Source: JAPWJZ01 sp041287865
Lineage (GTDB): Bacteria; Pseudomonadota; Alphaproteobacteria; Micavibrionales; UBA2020
Length of the DNA stretch: 64,000 bases
NCBI GenBank assembly: GCA_041287865.1
Contig: JBGGMV010000097.1
Span: forward strand, 38,847 to 102,846
Reading direction: 5' to 3'
The notes under the pieces are model-generated. The model was not told where the DNA came from. It did not search any database and saw only the letters and a program-made list of their open reading frames with translations. Position 1 is the stretch's first letter, and each line of letters begins with the position of its first letter. This document shows positions 1 to 8,257 of the stretch, piece by piece. Made by a program: the position numbers and the translations under genes.

Positions 1-913
1 AGGTCGATTTATCGTCGCCTGTCAGGAACTTGAAATAGCCGAGCCGCCAGTGCGAAATAGCGTCGTTTTCGACATGGCGGATGAAATTGGGATGCGTGAC
101 GATGGCGGCGCGGAACATCGACATGCGGCCGGTCAGCGTCAGCACCTTGCACGACAGCGACATCGACGACATCAGGATATGGCGCTGGGCGAAGCGCATG
201 CGGTGCCATTCCGACATCACGCGGCTGCCCTCCACGTCGCAATCCTCGTCGGTGGTGAGCGCGCCCAGTTTCGGCATCAGGCCGAAGAAAGGCGCGCATT
301 TGCGGATGGAGCCTTCGCCAAGCTCGCTGTCGCCGTCGATCACGGCGACGACGGCGTCGGGCTCGGGCATGCAGCGCGAAATGGCGCGGAACCCCTGCCC
401 CAGCGCGTCACGCTTGCCCGTGCCGGGAATGCGCACGAAAACCAGCTGCACATGCGGCGGGGGATTTTCATTGTTGAACAGCTCGCGGATCAGGAATTCA
501 TCGGCCAGCTCGACAATTGACGCGACAACCGTCGCTGGGATGCCGCAATCAATCGCCTCGCGGATGGCGGAGCGATAGACACTGATAGTCGTATCCGCCT
601 GGATGCGGAAACTGGTCAGAAGCAGGTAGATATGGGGCGGCATAAGCACATCGGCATTCGCCGTCGCCTGCGCGCGCAGGGCCGGGAAAGCGATCTTGCG
701 ATAGATGATAGAGCGGCAGAAATGCACCATGCCCCATGAATACCGCCACAGCGCCAGCATGCCGATAATCGCCGCGAATTGCAGCGATATGGGGGTGAAG
801 GTCATTTCCTGCACCAGCAGCGCCGCGCCCGCGAGCCCCGCCGTGTAAAGCGCAAAACCGGGGACGCCCGATACTACGGACTCCCCGGCTTGCTGTACTT
901 CAGTCCCGCTCAC
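1..913 (-). CDS. alg8: Alginate polymerase glycosyltransferase Alg8 (3' end outside window)
   Basis: Inner-membrane family 2 glycosyltransferase that polymerises GDP-mannuronate into polymannuronate together with Alg44. I translated this frame directly: about 304 residues are visible, running off the left edge; the Pseudomonas protein is about 490 residues. The visible part opens with hydrophobic membrane segments (roughly residues 17-55). It then has a GT-A domain with the VIDGDSE metal/donor-binding motif near residue 190, and ends at GDDKST, a typical Alg8 motif. The start is a GTG at 913 whose bases overlap the algD stop codon (GTGA), so translation is probably coupled to algD, the same gene order as in Pseudomonas. 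The C-terminal membrane helices are not visible. Confidence 0.9.
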   Translation of the reverse strand, partial: MSGTEVQQAGESVVSGVPGFALYTAGLAGAALLVQEMTFTPISLQFAAIIGMLALWRYSWGMVHFCRSIIYRKIAFPALRAQATANADVLMPPHIYLLLTSFRIQADTTISVYRSAIREAIDCGIPATVVASIVELADEFLIRELFNNENPPPHVQLVFVRIPGTGKRDALGQGFRAISRCMPEPDAVVAVIDGDSELGEGSIRKCAPFFGLMPKLGALTTDEDCDVEGSRVMSEWHRMRFAQRHILMSSMSLSCKVLTLTGRMSMFRAAIVTHPNFIRHVENDAISHWRLGYFKFLTGDDKST

Positions 914-2229
914 CAGCAGATGCCGCTATAGGATTTGCGACCCTGTCCCGAGGCGCATTTCAGGCGCACCAGGTCGATGATCGAGGTATTGTCGTTGGCT
1001 TTCAGCACGATCTGGCCGAAATCCTCGCCGTGGTTGCCGATGATGAACACGTCGGCGCGGCTGTAAAGATCCGACGAATTGGCGACCAGGCAGCGCGAGA
1101 TGTGCGGGATGCCGTTCTCGATATAATGGCGGTTGGCGCCGTCCATGCCGCGCGCCTTCAGCACGTGCGGATCGTAGATCGACAGCTCGACGCCATCCTT
1201 GAGCAGCATGTCGGCCAGCGTGACCAGCGGGCTTTCGCGCAGGTCGTCGGTGCCGGCCTTGAAGCCGAGGCCCAGCAGCGCGACGCGCTTCTTGCCCGTT
1301 TCCTTCACCATGCGCACGGCGCGCATCACCTGTTCGTCGTTCGCCTCCAGCAGCGAGTCGAAGATCGGGGTTTTCAGGCCCTTTGCCTTGGCGCTGGCGC
1401 GCAGCGCGCGGACGTCCTTGGGCAGGCACGAGCCGCCGAAGGCAAAGCCGGGCTTCAGGTAATAGGACGAGATGTTGAGCTTGGTGTCGAGGCAGAAGAT
1501 GTCCATCACCTTGTGGCTGTCGACGCCGTGTTCCTTCATGATGTTGCCGATTTCGTTGGCGAAGCCGACCTTCACGGCGTGCCAGGCGTTATCGGCGTAT
1601 TTCACGCCTTCGGCCACATCGATTTCCGTGACGGCGACGGGCGCCTTGATATCCTTGTAGAGCTGCAGGATCGCGTCCGCCGTCGCCTTGGTCAGCGCGC
1701 CGACCACGATTTTGGGCGGGTTGAAATAATCGTAAATGGCCGAGCTCTCGCGCAGGAATTCGGGGTTGTTGCCGAAGCCGAAATCGACGCCGGCCTCTTT
1801 TTCCGAAGCTTCCTCCAGAACGGGGATGGCGACGTCGCGCGCGGTGCCGGGCACCACGGTGCTGCGCAGCACGACATGGTGATAACCCTTCTTGTTACGC
1901 AGGGCGACGCCGATCTGGCGGCAGACGTTGCGCACATGGTCGAGGCTCAGCGAGCCGTCGGCGTTGCTGGGCGTGCCGACGCAAATCAGCGACATGTCCG
2001 AATTCTTGATCGCGTCTTCGATATCCTGCGTCGCGCGCAGGCGTTTTGCCTGCACGTTCTTACGGATCATTTCATCCAGGCCGGGCTCGACGATGGGCGA
2101 GCGTCCTTCGTTGATGCACTTGACCTTCACCACTTCGGTGTCGACCGCGACGACTTCGCAGCCGCTTTCCGCGATGCAGGCAGAGGCGACAGCCCCGACA
2201 TAGCCCAGTCCAAAGACGCTAATACGCAT
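910..2229 (-). CDS. algD: GDP-mannose 6-dehydrogenase AlgD
   Basis: Cytosolic NAD-dependent enzyme that oxidises GDP-mannose twice to GDP-mannuronate, the committed alginate step. It has an N-terminal Rossmann motif (GLGYVGAV at residues 7-14), the catalytic cysteine in GGSCLPKD, GFKAGTDDLRESP in the C-terminal domain, and the same GICW C-terminus as Pseudomonas AlgD. At 439 residues it has normal family length. The ATG at 2229 is chosen because AGGAG lies about 9 nt upstream and the protein then begins directly with the Rossmann strand; an upstream in-frame ATG at 2289 would add 20 atypical residues. It is followed by alg8 with a 4-nt overlap, and it is divergent from algF. Confidence 0.95.
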   Translation of the reverse strand: MRISVFGLGYVGAVASACIAESGCEVVAVDTEVVKVKCINEGRSPIVEPGLDEMIRKNVQAKRLRATQDIEDAIKNSDMSLICVGTPSNADGSLSLDHVRNVCRQIGVALRNKKGYHHVVLRSTVVPGTARDVAIPVLEEASEKEAGVDFGFGNNPEFLRESSAIYDYFNPPKIVVGALTKATADAILQLYKDIKAPVAVTEIDVAEGVKYADNAWHAVKVGFANEIGNIMKEHGVDSHKVMDIFCLDTKLNISSYYLKPGFAFGGSCLPKDVRALRASAKAKGLKTPIFDSLLEANDEQVMRAVRMVKETGKKRVALLGLGFKAGTDDLRESPLVTLADMLLKDGVELSIYDPHVLKARGMDGANRHYIENGIPHISRCLVANSSDLYSRADVFIIGNHGEDFGQIVLKANDNTSIIDLVRLKCASGQGRKSYSGICW

Positions 2230-2284
2230 GATTATTTTTCTCCTGTGGGAATAAATGGTTGTTGCCTCGTGACGGGCGCTTGAA

Positions 2285-2309
2285 AACACCCCGCAGGGAG
2301 ATTTGTTCC
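2285..2309 (-). promoter_or_regulatory. Candidate ECF (EcfG-like) promoter of algD
   Basis: On the minus strand GGAAC (2309-2305), a 16-nt spacer and TGTT (2288-2285) match the alphaproteobacterial EcfG pattern GGAAC-N16/17-nGTT. Transcription would start near 2278, giving a leader of about 50 nt before algD. Pseudomonas algD is likewise driven by an ECF sigma factor (AlgU), so the class of promoter fits the gene. This is sequence inspection only. Confidence 0.4.
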
Positions 2310-2394
2310 CGAATATTTTCCTTCACCGGCATGAAACTTTTATGGAGGGGCCACGTTATCCCCCTGCACTTCCCTGCATAAAATGGAGGAAACC

Positions 2395-3027
2395 ATGTAC
2401 CGCATTTGTTCTTTTGGCCTTGGCGCGCTGCTGGCGCTGGCTGTCTGCTTCCCCGCCTTTGCGGGTGACGAAGGCCTGTACCCCGATGCGCCCCCGCCCG
2501 GCTCCGCCTTTGTGCGCTTCCTGAACGCCGACGCGCGCGCGGCCGCCATCGACATCAAGGGAAAGGCCTATGGCAACGCCCAGCAGGGCCAGCTGACACG
2601 TTATATATATGTCCCCGCCGGCGAGACGGCGGTGAGCTTTGGCGGCACTACCGCCTCGAAACAGATGGCCGAAGGCCAGCGCTATAGCGTCGTCCTTGCC
2701 AAGGGCAAGCTCGCCGTGCTGGAGGAGCCGGCGGAGAAAAGCCCCCTGAAGGCGGAAATCGTGCTGATTAACGCCAGCAGCCGTCCGGGTGTCGCCCTGA
2801 AATCGGCCGACGGCGCTGTCAGCGTGATCGATCCCGTCGCGCCCGGCGCATTGGGCGCGCGCGCAGTGAACGCCGTCAAGGTGCCCTTCGCGCTCTATAC
2901 CGAAGGCAAGAAGATCGAGGACCTGACCGCCCGCGACCTCGAGCGCGGCGGCAGCTACGCCGTCGTTGTCTATGATAACGCGGCCGGCAAGGCGACCGTC
3001 AGCTTCAACGAAACCCAAAGCAAGTGA
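2395..3027 (+). CDS. algF: Alginate O-acetylation protein AlgF
   Basis: Periplasmic protein required with AlgI, AlgJ and AlgX for O-acetylation of mannuronate residues; its exact biochemical role is still debated. The product has 210 residues, matching the family size (about 215). A signal peptide ends at PAFA, followed by the family-like segment YPDAPPPGSAFVRFLNA. The ATG at 2395 is preceded by GGAGG at 6 nt, which favours it over the in-frame ATG at 2383. It is the first gene of algF-algX-algG-algJ; its TGA overlaps the GTG of algX. Confidence 0.85.
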   Translation: MYRICSFGLGALLALAVCFPAFAGDEGLYPDAPPPGSAFVRFLNADARAAAIDIKGKAYGNAQQGQLTRYIYVPAGETAVSFGGTTASKQMAEGQRYSVVLAKGKLAVLEEPAEKSPLKAEIVLINASSRPGVALKSADGAVSVIDPVAPGALGARAVNAVKVPFALYTEGKKIEDLTARDLERGGSYAVVVYDNAAGKATVSFNETQSK

Positions 3028-4481
3028 GCGGACACGTGAAGGTAAAACTCGCCATACTGCTGTTCCTGCTGGCTGCGCCCGCCTTGGCGCAGGCGGAGAT
3101 GACGCCGGAGCAGATGTACGGCTACAAGACCTTCCTGCGCCTGCACCCGCCCAAGGAAAAACCCGTCAAATACAACCTCTATCCGCATGACGGGCCGGTG
3201 ATCGGGTACGGGCAGGATATCCCGCTCTGCCCCGCGCTCCGCGACGAAGCGACCTACGAGAACAAGACGGAGCTTAAATCGCTGCGCCACGGCAAGAACG
3301 GCTGGCTGTTCCGCACCATCGACTTCCGCACGGATTTCATGGCGTCCAAGGAAACGCTATCCTACCTTACGCGCCTGAACCGCCTGCTGGCGTCCAAGGG
3401 CCAGACGCTGGTCGTCGCCTTCCAGCCCTCGCGAGCCATGGCCAGCGCGGCATACCTTGATCCCGCCGATCTTCCGACCGGTTACACGCCGCAGAAGCAG
3501 AAGGAGGGCTACAAGGCCTTCCTGAAGCAGCTGAACGACGCCGGAATCATCGCGCCCGACCTGTCCGAGATCCCCGCCGGCATCACCTATTTCCCCAAGG
3601 GCGATTTCCACTGGGCCCCCGCCGGCGCACGCGACGCGGCGCTGAAGATATCCAAGGCCGTCAAGAACCTGCCGGCCTACGACGACCTGCCGGAAAAGGA
3701 ATTCGAGTCCAAAATCACCGGCCTTGGCCCCGCCGACCGCGGCGCTTTCGAGGAATTCTTGCAAAGCACCTGCAAGGTCAACATCGAGCTGACGAGCGAG
3801 CCCTACTGGCAATCCACGGGCACGGCTGGCGCTGCGGAAGACCTGCTGGGCGACGGTTCCGCCCCGGGCGTCACGCTGCTGGGCACCAGTAACTCTTCGG
3901 AGGAGCAGAAATTCAACTTCGCCGGTTTCCTGCGCCAGTACCTGAATGCCGACGTGTACAACGCGGCGGTGCTGGGCGGCGGTTTCGGGTCATCATCCTT
4001 CCGCTATTATGCCTCCGACGAATACCGCCAGCAGCCGCCGAAGATCGTGGTCTGGGAATTCCTGCCGCAGCATAACTACAACAACGCTGAATCGCTGGCA
4101 TCCTTGCGCCAGATGATCCCCGCCGTGCAGGGCGCCTGCGAGCCCACGGCGGCCCTTGCCACCTATAAAGGCCCCGTCACCGCGGAAAAATCGGAAATTT
4201 TCAAGAAGCTGCCGGCGGAGAAGCTGCGCAACGCCTATCTTTACCTGCACCTGACCGCGCCGGCCGACCGCGACCTCAAGCTGGAAATCCTTTACAGCAA
4301 CGGCGACGCCGACCAGGTTGACCTGACCCGTTCCACCCGCGCGGCCAATAACGGCAAATACTTCCTCGAGCTTGGCCACGACAACGACGGCATCCTGTCG
4401 GCCAAGATGATCACGACACCCGCGAAAGGCACGCTGGAGGCGCGGCTCTGCAGTTACCCGACCAAAATGGCGGAGAAATAA
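3024..4481 (+). CDS. algX: Alginate O-acetyltransferase AlgX
   Basis: Periplasmic SGNH-like acetyltransferase that moves acetyl groups onto polymannuronate. The signal peptide ends near ALAQA. In the SGNH-like domain the D194-x-H196 pair lies in GDFHW and the probable nucleophile S289 in LLGTSNS, the arrangement known for AlgX. The region after about residue 360 corresponds to the carbohydrate-binding module that separates AlgX (about 475 residues) from AlgJ; the length here is 485. Two GTG starts are possible: 3024, overlapping the algF stop (GTGA), and 3036, which gives a tidier signal peptide. The next gene begins immediately after its TAA. Confidence 0.85.
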   Translation: MSGHVKVKLAILLFLLAAPALAQAEMTPEQMYGYKTFLRLHPPKEKPVKYNLYPHDGPVIGYGQDIPLCPALRDEATYENKTELKSLRHGKNGWLFRTIDFRTDFMASKETLSYLTRLNRLLASKGQTLVVAFQPSRAMASAAYLDPADLPTGYTPQKQKEGYKAFLKQLNDAGIIAPDLSEIPAGITYFPKGDFHWAPAGARDAALKISKAVKNLPAYDDLPEKEFESKITGLGPADRGAFEEFLQSTCKVNIELTSEPYWQSTGTAGAAEDLLGDGSAPGVTLLGTSNSSEEQKFNFAGFLRQYLNADVYNAAVLGGGFGSSSFRYYASDEYRQQPPKIVVWEFLPQHNYNNAESLASLRQMIPAVQGACEPTAALATYKGPVTAEKSEIFKKLPAEKLRNAYLYLHLTAPADRDLKLEILYSNGDADQVDLTRSTRAANNGKYFLELGHDNDGILSAKMITTPAKGTLEARLCSYPTKMAEK

Positions 4482-6077
4482 ATGTTCGCATCCCGCGCCC
4501 TGATGGCCCTGCTGGTCTTTGCGCTGATTTCAACGGTGGTATTCTTCAAGTTTCACGGCTTCTTCATCCAGACCGGATCGAAGGCCATGCGCGAAATCGT
4601 TCTTGAAAAAGGCAATCCGGTCGAGCCCGGCGAATATGCCGCCAAGGTCATGTCCGGCCGGGCACCTGCCGGCGTCGCGGCCCTGCCCGATGTTGCGGGT
4701 TTTACCGTCGAAAACATCGAGCGCGAGGCGCCGGCCTTCGCCCCCGGCAAAATCAACGTACGCGACATGATCGGCCTGCCGGGCTTACGCGAATTCATCA
4801 AGAAAGACGGGCGCGTGCAGCGCCTGCGCCTCTCGCAGGGCGAGGTCAACCCGCTCGCCATCGTCGTGGAAAGCGGCAAATACGATTTCCGGCGCCTCGT
4901 GGAGGAAACGGACAAAATCCGCCCCGGCCTTATCGTGCGCAAGGGGGATAAATACCTGATCCGCGCGCCCATTCTGGTGCAGCACGGCGCGGCGCTGGTG
5001 ATATCGGGTAAGGATTCAGACGAATACCTGCTGTCGAAGGACCAGACGGTTTTCATCGCCAATGCAGGCGACCTTTATGTGCTCCGCGCGCGCATTACGG
5101 GATGGGACGAAAAGACAAACGGCCCCGCGCTGTTCGAAGACCGCAAAAGCTTCCGCCCCTTCCTTGTCAGCTGGACGGGCGGGCGCATGTACCTTGCCGG
5201 ATCGTCCTTCTCGCACCTCGGCTACCGCAAGGGAAAATCATATGGGTTAACTTATTCCAGCTGCCAGCCCTGCCTTGACCAGAAAGCCGACCTGCCGCGC
5301 CCGACCGGCGCGATCGTCGGCAATACGTTTACGGCCCTTTATTACGGGCTTTACACCTATGAAGCCGACGATATCGCCATCGTCGGCAATACTTACGCCG
5401 ATAACATCATCTACGGCATCGACCCGCACGACCGTTCCCGCCGCCTGATCATCGCCAACAACGAGGTTTACGGCAGCGGCAAGAAACACGGCATCATCAT
5501 TTCCCGCGACGTCGACGACAGCTGGATCTTCGGCAACAACAGCCACCACAACGTCGGCTCCGGCATCATGATCGACCGGCAAAGCCGCAACAACATCATC
5601 GCCAACAACGTCTCCGCCCATAACGGCGGCGACGGCATGACCTTTTTCGAAAGCCCCGATAACGTCATCTATGGCAACCAGATCTACCGCAACAAGATGA
5701 GCGGCATCCGGATCCGCAACAGCTGGAACCTGCGCTTCTTCAACGACCAGATCGCCGATAACGGCCGCGTCGCCGTCGTGGTCTACGCCGCCAGCCTTGC
5801 CGAAAGCCAGAAGGACCGCGACCTGAAAATGGACCCCTACAGCGTGCGCGCTGGCGCGGATTTCACCGATACGGTCTTCAAGCTGGCCGAAGGCAAGCCC
5901 GCGTTCAAGGTCGACGGCGCGGAGCGCCTGGCGCTGTCGGGCGTGCACCTGCTGTCGGGCGACGCGGTCTTCGCGGGTCGCCTCTTTGCGGCGGATCCCG
6001 GCGTGCTGCGCGGCATCAGCGAGAACGCCCGCACGGTGGTCGTCGAGAACAAGGTGGCCAAGAATGAACTTCAATAG
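4482..6077 (+). CDS. algG: Periplasmic mannuronan C5-epimerase AlgG
   Basis: Converts mannuronate to guluronate in the nascent polymer in the periplasm and, in Pseudomonas, forms part of the export scaffold. An N-terminal hydrophobic segment is followed by a right-handed beta-helix rich in NN turns (CASH/PbH1 repeats) from about residue 270 to 430. The AlgG hallmark DPHD is at residues 314-317 (YGIDPHDRS). Its 531 residues compare with 543 in P. aeruginosa. The ATG abuts the algX stop with no spacer, and the 3' end overlaps the algJ start by 14 nt, so the four genes are co-translated. It is distinct from the secreted epimerase at 15966-20315. Confidence 0.92.
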   Translation: MFASRALMALLVFALISTVVFFKFHGFFIQTGSKAMREIVLEKGNPVEPGEYAAKVMSGRAPAGVAALPDVAGFTVENIEREAPAFAPGKINVRDMIGLPGLREFIKKDGRVQRLRLSQGEVNPLAIVVESGKYDFRRLVEETDKIRPGLIVRKGDKYLIRAPILVQHGAALVISGKDSDEYLLSKDQTVFIANAGDLYVLRARITGWDEKTNGPALFEDRKSFRPFLVSWTGGRMYLAGSSFSHLGYRKGKSYGLTYSSCQPCLDQKADLPRPTGAIVGNTFTALYYGLYTYEADDIAIVGNTYADNIIYGIDPHDRSRRLIIANNEVYGSGKKHGIIISRDVDDSWIFGNNSHHNVGSGIMIDRQSRNNIIANNVSAHNGGDGMTFFESPDNVIYGNQIYRNKMSGIRIRNSWNLRFFNDQIADNGRVAVVVYAASLAESQKDRDLKMDPYSVRAGADFTDTVFKLAEGKPAFKVDGAERLALSGVHLLSGDAVFAGRLFAADPGVLRGISENARTVVVENKVAKNELQ

Positions 6078-7104
6078 CAATTTCACCTCCGGCGCGTTCT
6101 TCCTGCTGTTCACCGGCGCGTCCTTTGCGATGGCGCTGTCGCACCTGCCCGCCACCACGGCGCAGCTGGAAACGCCCTCGGCCGAAGCATTGCTGAAGGG
6201 CGCCTGGGCGCCGAAATTCGAGGACCAGCTGAACAAGGCGCTGCCCGTGGCGACGGCCAGCCGCAATTTCTGGGGCGGCGCAGAATATGCGGCGTTCCAT
6301 GACGGGCGCAAGGGCGTCGTGACGGGCCTTGACGGCTGGCTTTTCACCTCGGAGGAGTTTTCCTGCCCCGCGCGCTATGAAACAAATCTGGCTGAAAACC
6401 TCGCCTATATCGAAAAAACCGCCGCGCGGGCGAAGGTGGCGGTCGTGCTGATCCCCGCCAAGGCGCGCGTCTATGCCGCGCAGACGGGGAAAGAGATGCC
6501 GCCCTGCCGCAAATGGCTCTATGACGAAGCCATGTCTTTCCTGAAGCTGCGCAATATAGAAGCACCGCAGCTGCTGCCCGCCATGACAGGGCGCGACGGT
6601 GTATTCCTGAAAACAGACACCCACTGGTCGCCCGCGGGCGCGCGCATCGCCGCGCAGGAAATCTCTCTGCTGCTCGCCGACGCAGGGTTCGAGAAGCACG
6701 CCTACCGGACAAAATCAGGCGACATGAAAGAACGCGCGGGCGACCTGACGCGCTATGTGCCGGGCGTGGATTTTGAAAAGGATAAATACCCCGCCTTCAC
6801 GACGGCGGAGGAAGTCACGGTTGCGGCCGCCGGCGCAGCGCAGGACCTTTTCGGCACGGCAGCCCCGCCCGTTACGCTGGTCGGCACCAGTTACAGCGCC
6901 AATCCCGACTGGCATTTCGAGGGATTTTTGAAGGAATCGCTGCAGGCTGACGTGCTGAACATGGCGGACGAGGGCCAGGGGCCTTTCACGGTCATGGATG
7001 CCTATCTTGAAAGCACGGCCTGGAAAGAAAACCCGCCGGCGCTGATCGTCTGGGAAATTCCGGAGCGTTATTTGCTCATGCCTCACGGCGTGCCGCCGGT
7101 ATAA
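6064..7104 (+). CDS. algJ: Alginate O-acetyltransferase AlgJ
   Basis: Membrane-anchored periplasmic SGNH-like protein of the acetylation machinery. The ATG at 6064 inside the end of algG gives 346 residues; an N-terminal hydrophobic segment (FFLLFTGASFAMAL) acts as anchor or signal. Catalytic motifs are D185-T-H187 in TDTHWSPAGAR and S276 in VGTSYSA. It lacks the C-terminal binding module of AlgX, hence the assignment to AlgJ. It is the last gene of its operon and converges on algL with an 18-nt gap that contains no obvious terminator hairpin. The upstream in-frame ATG at 5986 would add an arginine-rich stretch read inside algG and is rejected. Confidence 0.85.
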   Translation: MNFNSNFTSGAFFLLFTGASFAMALSHLPATTAQLETPSAEALLKGAWAPKFEDQLNKALPVATASRNFWGGAEYAAFHDGRKGVVTGLDGWLFTSEEFSCPARYETNLAENLAYIEKTAARAKVAVVLIPAKARVYAAQTGKEMPPCRKWLYDEAMSFLKLRNIEAPQLLPAMTGRDGVFLKTDTHWSPAGARIAAQEISLLLADAGFEKHAYRTKSGDMKERAGDLTRYVPGVDFEKDKYPAFTTAEEVTVAAAGAAQDLFGTAAPPVTLVGTSYSANPDWHFEGFLKESLQADVLNMADEGQGPFTVMDAYLESTAWKENPPALIVWEIPERYLLMPHGVPPV

Positions 7105-7122
7105 ATATCCCGTACCGCCGGC

Positions 7123-8253
7123 TTAGCCCTTCTTCTCTTCTTTCTTATCCTTCTTGGGCGATGCCACCAGCATCTCGCCGTAGAGCAGCGTAATGTTGCC
7201 GCCAAAGCGGCTCTGCTTCATCGGGCGGAAGGTCTTGAGCGCGGCGTCGGCCTTGGGGTCGGCATAATGCTTGCGGTAAATTTCCACCCAGCCGAGATCG
7301 GACGAGGTCGCGGCGCGGGCCGTGTCCTGTTCTTCCTGCGTCGCCTCCGCGAAGAAAGCGGGATCGCCGATATTCTTCAGGCAAAGCTCGCCAAGGCGCT
7401 TCAGGCCCTGGTTGTTTTCGCTGAACAGGTCGATGCCGTTGCGCTCCGCCGCATGGGCAAAGAGGAACAGCGGCATGGCGGCGAAATTGTGGTAGAGGAA
7501 GGCCCTGCGGCCGCGCGCGAGCTCGAGCGGCAGCGCGCCCTTGTCGTTGATCTGCGCGATGCCCTGCCGCGCGCGGGAAACGCCCCAGTCGAGGAATTCC
7601 CGATCGTTCAGCGCAAGGCCGGCGGCGCCCACGCCCCAGGCCGCCCAGTAAAGATGGTTGTTCTGGCGCGACTTCAATTCCGTATCGCGCGAATAGTCCG
7701 ATTTCACGCGGGTGGCCACCTCGCGGATCCAGTTTTCGACCTTTTGCCGCTTGGCGGGGTCGAGCTGCGGTTCGTCGCGGATCTGCATATAGCCGCTGGC
7801 GATCGAGCCCAGCAGCCATTTGCGCGTATATTCGCCGTTCTTGTTGACCTCGCCCAGGAGCGCGCCGCCCTCGGCCCAGGCCGCCATCCAGTCGAGGCCG
7901 CAGGCCGCGACATCGGGGCGCGGCGGGTTCGATTTCACGTAGCGGTTGCCCATATGGGCAAGGCCGACCTCGAACTGCGACGCGGGCTTCGACGCTTTTT
8001 TGTAAGCGGCATGGGCCTCCTTGTCGACGATCGAATGGGTCTTGTCGCCTTCCTTGTAAAAGGTATGCATCTGCAGGTCGCGCATGACGGCGGGCACCGC
8101 TTCGCAGGTGAAGGGCTTGTTGTCCTTCTTGCCGGTCTTGGCCCGCACCGATTTCACGTCGAAGGGCGCGGCGAGGTTCTGCGTCGCCAGCGCGCTCGTC
8201 GTGAACAAGGCAAGGGCAAGGCCGCCAGCGGCCAGTGTCATGAGCTTCTGCAT
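7123..8253 (-). CDS. algL: Alginate lyase AlgL (PL5)
   Basis: Periplasmic poly(beta-D-mannuronate) lyase that degrades polymer misrouted into the periplasm. A signal peptide (about residues 1-23, ending SALA) precedes the PL5 alpha/alpha barrel. The catalytic NNH motif is at 198-200, in NNHLYWAAW, and Arg/Tyr at R249-R250 and Y254 in GRRAFLYHN, corresponding to the P. aeruginosa active-site residues. Length is 376 residues, near the usual 367. The last ten residues are almost all lysine and glutamate, which is not typical of the family. It starts 4 nt after the algC stop, last in the alg44-algA-algK-algE-algC-algL unit. Confidence 0.93.
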   Translation of the reverse strand: MQKLMTLAAGGLALALFTTSALATQNLAAPFDVKSVRAKTGKKDNKPFTCEAVPAVMRDLQMHTFYKEGDKTHSIVDKEAHAAYKKASKPASQFEVGLAHMGNRYVKSNPPRPDVAACGLDWMAAWAEGGALLGEVNKNGEYTRKWLLGSIASGYMQIRDEPQLDPAKRQKVENWIREVATRVKSDYSRDTELKSRQNNHLYWAAWGVGAAGLALNDREFLDWGVSRARQGIAQINDKGALPLELARGRRAFLYHNFAAMPLFLFAHAAERNGIDLFSENNQGLKRLGELCLKNIGDPAFFAEATQEEQDTARAATSSDLGWVEIYRKHYADPKADAALKTFRPMKQSRFGGNITLLYGEMLVASPKKDKKEEKKG

Positions 8254-8257
8254 GAGC

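Noticed and set aside
1030..2283. 417-codon open frame antisense to algD
   Set aside because: algD is certain on the other strand; the antisense product is His/Asp/Val-rich and matches nothing. The same applies to long antisense frames opposite algC, XdhA, GH3 and the M3 peptidases.
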